Source: Lepidurus packardi
Taxonomy: Eukaryota; Arthropoda; Branchiopoda; Notostraca; Triopsidae
Length of the DNA stretch: 64,000 bases
Direction of reading: 5' to 3'
NCBI GenBank assembly: GCA_023053545.1
Contig: JAKZAN010000005.1
Coordinates: forward strand, 4,650,001 to 4,714,000
Below, one piece after another: positions 1 to 8,810 of the stretch. Position 1 is the stretch's first letter. The number at the start of each line of letters is the position of its first letter. The notes below the pieces were generated by a model. The model made no database searches, was not told the origin of the DNA, and was given only the letters and a program-made list of their open reading frames with translations. The translations under genes and the position numbers were made by a program.

Positions 1-746
1 CTTTGTCTTGTCTCTTATATGTTGTTCTCATTTCTTCTAATGTCATCTAGACTTTCTCTCTGTTCCCTTCAAAAATAAAAAATAAATTCTCTCTCGTGAC
101 TTAAATCCGAGAGAAAAATGAAAAGCAAAAGAAACTAAATGGGCACAAAGAACAAGACATCTTCCAACTTTTTAAAAAAGCTAAGAAGACCCCAGAGCAG
201 CAGCCTAGGGACGTGATCTTGAGGGCCAATTGCGTGACAGATAAGTCAGCTCAGTTTCCTTCTCGCAAAAGGAAACGGATTCCGACTGCTCGCTGCTATA
301 ACTCCTATCTTTGGCAAAGGAATACGAGGACCATTATACATAAGAGACGACTTGACTTAAATTGGACACCTAAAGTTTGTTGACTTAAATTGCTGACATG
401 CTCCTAGCCCCGTTATTGAGACAATCCCTTATTTTTTCCCCCTTTAAAAAATATCACTCTTAATCGTAACTACATTTCATTTTTGGATGTCACAGACCCG
501 AGATTTCTAAAATATTCCAATGCTTAATGCATACACGCACGCAATCTACGTAGCACACATAACAAGACCAAGGGCATTCCATCTCGCATAAGGGGTTATT
601 AGTATGCAGCAAATACTGAGTTGCAAACAAGATTACCATAGTTCTGTGGATTCAAGACAACGCGATCTCACAATACTGCAGAGCTTTTCCTACGATATTC
701 TCAAGAGAAGATGAGGGGAAGAGAAGGGCTGAGGAAGACAGGTGAT
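1..746. other. non-coding stretch, nothing recognised
   Basis: AT-rich DNA with frequent stops in all frames. I see no gene, repeat family member or RNA gene here. Confidence 0.5.
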
Positions 747-866
747 ACTTGCCAGTAATGCAAATCTCGCAAAGGGCGGATCGTTTTCTTAAGAAACTGC
801 TATGCGTGAATTTGTACCCTTGGACGCGTTCTAAAGCTATTTCAGCGTCTTTCGTAGTACTACAGA
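747..866 (-). CDS. possible internal exon with a C1-like Cys/His pattern
   Basis: Read on the minus strand, a pyrimidine-rich acceptor ending in CTGTAG is followed by an open frame starting TTKDAEIALERVQ. It continues through GYKFTHSSFLRKRSALCEIC and ITG. The spacing resembles the first half of a phorbol-ester/C1-type zinc finger (K-F followed by C-x2-C), but the usual leading His is Tyr and the spacer is about two residues longer than normal. The frame is followed by TG|GCAAGT, which would be a GC-type donor, or by a weaker GTATCA donor. No partner exons were found, so the parent gene cannot be named. The frame stays open for 76 codons, which could be chance. Confidence 0.2.
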
Positions 867-867
867 C

Positions 868-2138
868 ACATATACATGACATTCGTCAAAGTTTTGGCCA
901 CTTAAACCCCTAATTTAAAGTTCCACGCAAGGGTGAAGGGTTAGTGGGAAGCAAAATGGGGTGGCTAACGAGGACCTCATCAACAATTGATTGGCTTCCG
1001 CTTGACATGAGACGAAGATGAAGGAGGGTCGATAACTTGACGCGATGACGCGATGCTGCCAAAGTGAACCATGTTTACTTGTTTCTTCAGAAAACAAGTT
1101 CAGACTTTATTTCACTTCTGTTTGTTCTCACCCTTGTGAAGCCCCACCCCCTCAGACGTCTTTTCTTATTTTTGGCCTCCTTTGGCAGTCTTAAACAAGT
1201 TACAACTTACAGGGGTCGCAAGGGGCAAACCCCCCAGTAAGCTATAATGACATATAGCGCAAATTTGCATGTGACATTTTCTATCGAGGAAAAAGTTACA
1301 AATGGTGGTACGCCAGAAATTTCGGAATTTATTAGGAAGTATACTTTTTCCGAGTGCTGGCGGGACTCTGGCCTCGATAAAAGCCAAAGTTTCCGAGGCA
1401 AGTAGAAGACTATGAATTTTCTTTAATTGTTCCCAGTCCTCCAAACTTTCTACAATGCTTGATTTATATCCCAGATTGAGAGCGAAATTCCCTTTTGATC
1501 ATTTCATTGCAGCAGGGTGCGATAAGAATTGACGGATCGTACAGTATATTTGCTATAAAGGAAGACAGAAGAAGGAAATAAGTGAAACTGACTTGGAAGG
1601 CTATTATACAGTACGAACCCGTAAGCGAGAACTTGTTTATACCCAAAGACACATTGTTGACAGGCACAAGAATAGCTTGAGTGAATGGAGTGCACGACAA
1701 GGGCAACACAAAACGTGGAGAAATGGGATAGCAACTTGCCTTCATGTCAACAACAACCAGCACCCTCCCGACAGAACGATAAGCCCTTGTCAATGCATTA
1801 AAGCCAAGCCAGCCAAGCCAATTCAAAGACAGCAAAACCGAGGCCACACCCTTATACTTGTTTCCATCGGCACACGCGGGAAATTCAAGACACTAGCACC
1901 ATAACTTCCTTCCCCTTCGAGATAAAAGGCTAATAATTAACTATTAAGCGTGAACTTCCTGTTGTCCAATTGTTTTTTTTTTTTGGCTTTTATCTTTCGA
2001 ATTGCTGCTGAAAAAATAAGAGTAGAAAAAGAAAAAAGGAAAATAAAATATTAAGAGCAATGTTTCCTCTGCAGTAGTTTCTGGATTGATCAGAATGTAT
2101 GAGCAGAAGAGGCTAATTTATCTCTCCATTTTTGCTAG
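868..2138. other. non-coding stretch upstream of the CUB gene
   Basis: This stretch holds two long but unconvincing open frames (1464-1847 minus and 1593-1904 plus) that overlap antisense to each other and show no domain. The CUB gene must have at least one 5' exon with a signal peptide. I could not identify it here, so it may lie here unrecognised or to the left of the window. Confidence 0.4.
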
Positions 2139-5100
2139 TGTGCAACGTGACCTTGGACGCCAAGGAACTGTGGGAGCGGTCGGGCAAAGCTTTCGGGCAA
2201 CTCAAAGGGGAATTGCAAATGGAAACAAGTGATTCTTGCTGGTTCCGGTTCCAGCCTGGTAAAGACCAACGATTGGAACTTCAGATTTATCGTCTAGTGA
2301 ATGTAGGCCGTCTGTTGGATGCCAAGTAAAAGTTTAGCCCATCACATAATCTTCGTATTCCCTCTCTCTTTTTCCTTGGGCGAATCATGTAATAAACCAA
2401 CTTTTCAAACCTTGTTAACTTATAAAGGTGCGAGGAAGGATCACTCCAACTTTTGTTGGGTGATCTGGCCGAAATGGAAATGGCGTTACGAACACGGACC
2501 CCCAACTTAGGATTTCATTCGAATTACTCGCTATGCGGGCTCAACGAACGTTTTACGCCGCCCGTAGTACTCTTCACGGACGATGCTGAGCCAGCAACTT
2601 TGCTATTCCGGTACGTAAAAAGGGAAAAGTGGTTAAACGCCCTCTGCTGGTGGTTAAAATGTAAGAAAACTCCCCCCTTGGCTTGCATTTGCATGTTTTG
2701 CTTAATACCTTCGTTTCATTCGTCAGAAAACTTTTGCTAGGGAAATATTAGAGTCGTTAACGAAAGCCTTTGGCCAGACTCACATTTAAGGTAGTTTTAA
2801 TAAATTTTCTTTGCTAGTGTGCAGTCGAGTCATCATCGACCCCGTTTTATGGCGCATTTCAGTTTTACACCCTTGCAACATGAAACACTCGGAATACAGA
2901 CGATAGGGGGGCAAAAGGTACATCGCTCAGGTAAGACATTTCTCAAAAAATATTCAATTTTTCTGAAGGCTTTTTGAACCGCGTGAAATGTCTCGTAATC
3001 TTCTTATATCGTTTAGAATGCGATTGGGTTTTTCAAGACACCATTTGCCTTCGAGAACCTGGTGGCTGCCACGTGGCTAGCCCAGGCTACCCCGGGCTGT
3101 ATCCACCGTATGCAAATTGCAACTACCATGTTCTCCTATCTTCCCCGCTAACTCGCGTACACGTCGTGTTTGAAGCGTCGAGTCTGCCGTCAGAGTAAGT
3201 TTCTCTCCGTGCCCAAATCTGAAATACTTAAAGGAACAATGGACACCAAAAAAAGTCCAAAACAGATTCAGGCTTTGGTTTAAAAAAGCCTTTGACTAAA
3301 AAATATGGCAAAAAGTCAAATATCTAGTGATGTTTATTTACAATATGCACGAAGAAGTAATTAAGCCACGAAAGGAAGACATTCAGAAAAATAGGATCAC
3401 GAGAATTTTTGGCCACAGACTTATCAATATCCATGGTAGTCGAGAGCTTTGCTTATTATAGTTAAAGCATGGAAATAAACAAGTAATCATAAGCGCCGAA
3501 AGCCATATTCTTGAAATGATGTTGACTACAAGAATGCCGTAAAAGTCTCAACATGTAGTTTGGTGGCTATTACCCTTGCGTCTCAAGTCCTCGAATCTTA
3601 ATGCTTGAATTCCTGATTCCACAGACGATGTCTGCTGGACTTTATCGCATTCCATAACGGTCCGAGCACGAATCATTCGCTAATTAGCCGCCTCTGTGGT
3701 AAACAAAGAATTGAGCTCACCCACGCGGGGCCCAGTTTATTGTTTAATTTCAGGTAAGCTATTCATTAAAAAAAATAGCTAATCGGTTGTACAGCAACAC
3801 CACGAGCTGTGGGTCTTAATATCTGCTTCTTTTTATATAGATCCGGACCTTTATTACCCCCGTATGAATACAACGGGTTCAAAGCCAAGCTTGTTTTTGA
3901 AAGCCTGAGCGAAAACCTAACTTCACCCTCTTTACAAAGTAAGTTTGAGGCAAAAAAAAAAATCTCGCTCCAACGATAAAACAATGATATAGAAGTATAA
4001 AAAAGTGCTTCCGACTTTCGCTTTTCACGAAAACTCAGCTCACATTTTATTTATATTTTTTCCGACAAATTTTTAAAGCAAAATGCAGCGGCCAACTTCA
4101 CACCTTTGTTGAAAATGTTTGTTGAACATGGTTTTTTGTATATATCTTTAAGCTTGTTTATTATAATGGACGAGAATTTATTTTTATTTATTTTTTTACA
4201 GAAGCTCCTTATTCTCGGTCGCAGCCGCCATTAGAGCGCCTAACACACGCAGTTTGCGACTACGCTTTCAGAGCCACAAACGGTCGCTCGGGTCATTGGA
4301 GCACAGCATCCTCGGCTTGGAAAGTATGGCCGGCTCCTTGCACAATATCCTTTTTGGGAGTTCCTGGAGATTTGGTCCAGCTCAGCATCTTCAACTACTA
4401 TCTCAGGTATACCAACCATGTTTCCCTGGTTCAGTACTCTTACATATGTGAATAAATCTATATACACCGGCACTCAGCGGGGAAGACTGCTCATCCTTTG
4501 TGGAAATCCATGATGGGCCGCTAGACGTGCGATGGAATCCTTCCATTCCCAAGATAAAACTTTGTAGCCCGGAAGAAAAAGCTAGCCGAGACAAAAACGG
4601 AAAGTGAGTAGCTGAAATTGTTCTTCCTTTCTTTAAGAACAGAATCATCTAAAACTTTAAAAAGATTTCGGGAGCCTTGGACTATTGTATCAACCAACAC
4701 TTCAATTGTGGTGCGATTTCAATTGGATCCTAGTCATAGTAAGGATCAATTCCTGGATGGAGCCTTTGCCTTTCACAACGGTAAAAAAGTAGAAAACGAA
4801 AGAGAGAAACTTACCCGGAGTTCCAAATCCATAACCGGTACTTTTTTTCCTTTCCGTGCTTTGTGTAACTCATTTGGGAAATCGAACCACCAAATCACAG
4901 AGCACACAGAAGGCTTGAAAACATCGTCGTCGTTATGCGACGTAACTTTCGATGGCAAATCAATGGCAAATGACAAATCCGGAACTTGGAAAGGAGTCGG
5001 CAATAAAGACGATCTATTTTGGAATGTCCAAGGTCGTTTACATTGCAATGCCACATTTCGACCCACTACCAATCAGGATGTTTTCCTTAAGGTAAAAAAA

Positions 5101-6422
5101 CAAAAAACATGAATAATAACAGTAATGATATAGCGATCTAGCAGTAGGCTCCCTGCTAGTTAAAAGGCTAGTTAAAACTAGGCTAGTTAAAATAATAAAT
5201 AATAAGCATATTAAAAAATTAAGAAATAAATGTAATTTGTCTGTAATACTTTACTTGGCTCTTCCAGATCGCCAAATTGCCTTATGAGGATAATTGCGTC
5301 ACAGACTGTAGCGTTACTGGTTGCAGGTGTTATCCGTCTAGCTATCCTTACAATTTCGTCACTGTGTATGAGAACACCGGAGGGCAATTCATCTCCTGTT
5401 TATGCGGCAACGCCACGGTAACTTACGCAACTTTTCTCCCTTCAATTTCGAATAATTTCCCGCGTGCTTTGCATAGAAATTTCTGCCTTTCAGCTTGACT
5501 TCCAACAGTCCCCTTGTCGTGGTCCAATCTGTAGCTAATTATGCGTGGTCCAAACGAGACGCATACCGCATGACAATAGACTATGAGTTCCAGGACCGGA
5601 GAACTGACTGTGGCCCAGGCACGATAACGACGGATTCAGGTAAGAGGTTCGTAGGTCACCTACGACTCACATGGAACTTCGTAAAGCTTGAATTTACCAA
5701 AAAGAAGAAGAAAATCGTTAGTTTAGCTTTCGATATTTTAGGCGCACTGTCGTCGACGAGCACTGTCCCGTACCAAGTGCCTGTGCATAACCAGTCAATA
5801 TATTACTATCATTCCTGTCTATGGATTGCGGAAGCGCAGCCTGGGGAACAGCTTGCAGCAACTATCTCCACTGCTCAACAAGGTAATAAAAAATATATTT
5901 AATAATGCATAAAAAGAATCCAACATTTTAAATCAGTCTTTATCATTTGCTAGGCGACTGTGTGGCATGGAACGTCACGTTTAATCTTTACTCAGAAGGT
6001 CTTCCGTGGAAATCAGGGCGCACCTTGGATGCAATTTGTCCCAACAAAGCACAGACGATATTTGTAATGCCACCACGAGTGCATCGCATTGCAATTCGGT
6101 AAGATTCATAGGAAACCCGCATTATTCATTATATCATTTTATTCTTGCTTTTCAAAAACTTAAATTTCTGTGATTCTTGGACAGTCTGCAGGCTATGAGC
6201 TCAAGCTCGGTGGATTACAGATTGCAATGGCGGACTTCCCATATCGCAGCACCTACGCCGGAAGTGCAGAATGCGCTTTCGCCGCGGATAACTACTCCTT
6301 TTCCCATTTCGCAGCGTACAAACGCGAGTGACGTCGTGTCTGCTAAAGCCTGGTCCTGTCTGACGCTGTTCGCGTTAATGATGAGCATACTAGTGCCGAG
6401 TAAAATCATGTTAGTCAGATGA
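2139..6422 (+). CDS. multi-CUB-domain extracellular protein, 14 exons, 5' end missing
   Basis: Fourteen exons join in frame into about 836 residues: 2139-2325, 2428-2610, 2818-2930, 3017-3194, 3625-3753, 3841-3938, 4202-4406, 4478-4603, 4638-5091, 5268-5417, 5477-5639, 5742-5882, 5954-6098 and 6185-6422. All junctions are GT-AG with matching phases. Successive modules show CUB-type features: a GEL..SCWFRF strand followed by a SLCG turn, PGYPGLYPPYANC, SRLCGKQR, FVEIHDGP, SCLCGNAT and Y/F-rich closing strands such as YRMTIDYEF. CUB domains are beta-sandwich modules that bind proteins or glycans outside the cell. The first exon starts inside a codon after an acceptor, so an upstream signal-peptide exon is missing. 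The C-terminus is hydrophobic (CLTLFALMMSIL), preceded by a small-residue stretch. That fits a GPI-anchor signal or a C-terminal membrane segment. No protease or kinase domain is visible. Four to six CUB modules are likely; the family within arthropods is not recognised. Confidence 0.8.
3325..3590 (+). repeat. R1 dispersed repeat, copy in a CUB-gene intron
   Basis: This diverged copy of the R1 family lies in the 430-nt intron between exons 4 and 5 of the CUB gene. It keeps the R1 landmarks in order: ATGCACGAAGAAGTAATTAA near 3348, the CATGG and AAACAAGTAA segments, and the 3' block AAAGTCTCAACATGTAG near 3541. It has lost the TGACGTCA sites found in other copies. Confidence 0.5.
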
Positions 6423-7869
6423 AAATCTTAGTCATGGACCAAGGGACTAAGCATTTTGGCTCAAGGAAGACGTCACCGATGTGACCTGCTCGCTAAAGAC
6501 TGTGTGATTGTTTTGTTACATGGCAAACCAAGAGAGGTTGTGCAGTGCAGGAAATGTTACATATGCTCGGTGAAGAACAATGTATGAAAGCCTTACGAAA
6601 AAGATAACTGGCTAAACGAAGATCACTTAAAATACAAATATGAAGTCTCGTAGTTAACTGTATTCTTGTTTCCCTGTTATTTGCAAAGTTTTCCGGATTT
6701 ACTGAAACTTAAACCTCGAGATGAGAGAGTGCTAGGTCAATTCGTCCCAGATTCAACTCGTCCCATGACTTAAGGCTCCCCTATACCTTAGCTTATTGAC
6801 AGGAAACAGTCACAGATGGCACTGATGTTTGTTATTGTTTAGCGAACGCCTTGCGTAAGACAGCAAGAAAAGAAATAAGCCAATTCCCGGCAAAGTTTCT
6901 ACGCTTATTTTGCTGCTGAAAAGTATAATACTGTAACAGCACGATGTCCCAAATCAAATCGACGAACTTTCGGAACAAGATTTTCCGAAAACGGCTTGTC
7001 AGATTCGAAAGCAAACTAAAACACAAATTTTCTTTACTTAGCAGCTAGTGCACAATCAAAGGACATATCTTTAGGCAACGTATTTCTCATAGTTGCAAAA
7101 TAACATTTGAATATGGCTAATTTATTACTCAATAGAAAAAAAAAATTCCAGATGGGAGGGTTAAGTACACTGATGGGGTACATGTTGTTAAAGCAGGTGC
7201 CAGCCATACCGTCGAGGTTGGTAGTGAAAGACTTATCATTCTCATTCCACCTGTTGAAGTCCGCCATTTGCTTCTATTTGGTAAGGAATCGAAGTGCGTC
7301 CTCATCTTGGGTTCCGGAGATTCTTGGAGCACTCACCGCTCTCTGTAGTCTGCTGGGAATTGCTGGGTGAGGCGACGCGATTTACTATGGTTGGAGCGAG
7401 GATTTTTGGATTAACGGAAGGGTTAATATTACAACCGCTGGCGAAGAGCCTACGGCGTTTGGATCGTCGGAAACCAAAGATCCGGCTATGTCTACAGGCA
7501 GTAATATGGCCACTTCAGCGATGACTTTTCAATTTCCTTGAGCTCCTTGTGCAACGCTGGAAACTGGTACCCTGCTGGGGTATCCGGGCTTAAGTCATGC
7601 TTGTCGGCTTCTTCGTAGGAAGCTCGGTTTAATCCAGTACTTTGGACATTTCTGAAGATCCACTACTTCGTCTTCGGAGTGGATGGAAGCCAAGGCTTCT
7701 TCAAACTTACAGGCTTTGGGACTTGGGAGAGCAAGGATGCATTTGGCTTCCTTCAGATACAGCCTTGAAGAATTCGGAGATTCTTTCCTGACGTCTTCTT
7801 GCAGGGATGGCGAGGACGCGTACACAGCAATTTCAGAGTAGTAGTAGCTGATTCCCCTCGAAGGACGTA
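6423..7869. other. CUB gene 3' flank and degenerate sequence
   Basis: The first few hundred bases are probably CUB-gene 3' UTR; no clear AATAAA was found. At 7595-7825 there is a 76-codon minus-strand open frame rich in Glu, Lys and Ser. Further short minus-strand frames at 7034-7560 look protein-like but are broken by stops. They could belong to an old mobile element or a decayed gene. I do not recognise the protein. Confidence 0.35.
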
Positions 7870-8141
7870 AACAAAACAGTTACAAACATACCCCATCCAG
7901 GCAATCTTTTCCCACAAAATTTAGTGGACAAAATGCCTCTGGGTAATTGGGTAACAATGTACCCCCAGAAAAAAAATGGGTCCTAAAATGAGTCCTTGTC
8001 CATCCCAATCAAACTCACCGTCCTAATCATCAAAAACAGCCATTTCAATTTCCCTTTTAAAAAATTCAGAATTTTAGAAGCTTTACTTACGTCAGTGGTT
8101 TCTTCATTGTAGTCCGAATCAAAGGACCAAAATCCAATACA
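7870..8141 (-). pseudogene. SLC17-type (sialin/phosphate-glutamate transporter) gene relic
   Basis: On the minus strand an exon ending SDYNEETTD (low end 8091) meets a GTAAGT donor. A 68-nt intron (8023-8090) ends in GATTAG and is followed by DGEFDWDGQGLILG. After a one-base frame change at a run of eight T it continues YIVTQLPRGILSTKFCGK. The series FDWD..QGLILG..F..GYIVTQ.PGG is the signature of the first membrane segments of the SLC17 family of anion transporters in the major facilitator superfamily. Only this stretch is left: the rest of the 12-helix protein is absent on both sides, the conserved GG after TQ.P is RG, and the frame is broken. It is therefore a relic, either from gene duplication or carried in by a rearrangement. 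The splice signals are preserved, so it did not arise from a processed cDNA. Confidence 0.6.
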
Positions 8142-8810
8142 AAGTTTTAATGGGACACTATTGATCTTTAACTTTGTTTCTTAGAGTTACAATGGTACGC
8201 TCAACTACAGTGGGTAGACGTTTCAACCCATTCCATTTGTTACGGTAAGGGATGACCGATTTAACGGCTGGTCGTTTTGCCTTCTAGATCATAACAACGC
8301 CACATTATGTCATTGTGGTCATGTTGACATTTTGGTAACATCGAACTGTCCAGTACCTCATGCAGTAATAGATACTGGTAACACTGCGATAAATCGGTTT
8401 ATTGACATACATTAGTTTAGCATTAATTGCCTAAGAATGTTATAGAAGAAAGTGACCTTACAATGCGATCTACAAATTTTGTCAAGCGGCCACTTCCCAC
8501 GCCAAGTTCCGGCGGAATGAGAGTGCAATGAAGGCAGGAGCTAGCATCTTAATTTGGGTTGATTTCGGTGCTTTTAGACAAAAGGGAATCATTCCAAGGC
8601 GTGATCTGCCCAGGAAGCCATTCAGGCATCCGCCGCCAATGCACACAACTATAACGCTGCCCTCTACTAAACGATACGTGTTTCAAATCACAATCAATAA
8701 ATAAACACACCTTGGAGAAATCAACAAATCTAAAGTAGTAATTGTTTCTTTCATTTTGTGTATGTTTTAGCACAGCGGCACAGATGAAGTGAGTAACCTT
8801 TACCACACTG
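8142..8810. other. non-coding stretch below the DUF4789-like gene
   Basis: This probably includes the 3' UTR of the minus-strand gene at 8811-11551. A minus-strand AATAAA occurs at about 8398-8403, a possible but distant polyadenylation signal. No open frame here is convincing. Confidence 0.4.

Noticed and set aside
1464..1904. 127-codon minus frame over a 103-codon plus frame
   Set aside because: Neither has a domain or splice context linking it to the CUB gene, and the hydrophobic minus frame looks accidental.
5491..5495. TTTCAG acceptor just before LTSNSPL in the CUB gene
   Set aside because: It is out of phase with the preceding donor at 5417. The upstream CATAG acceptor at 5476 keeps the frame.
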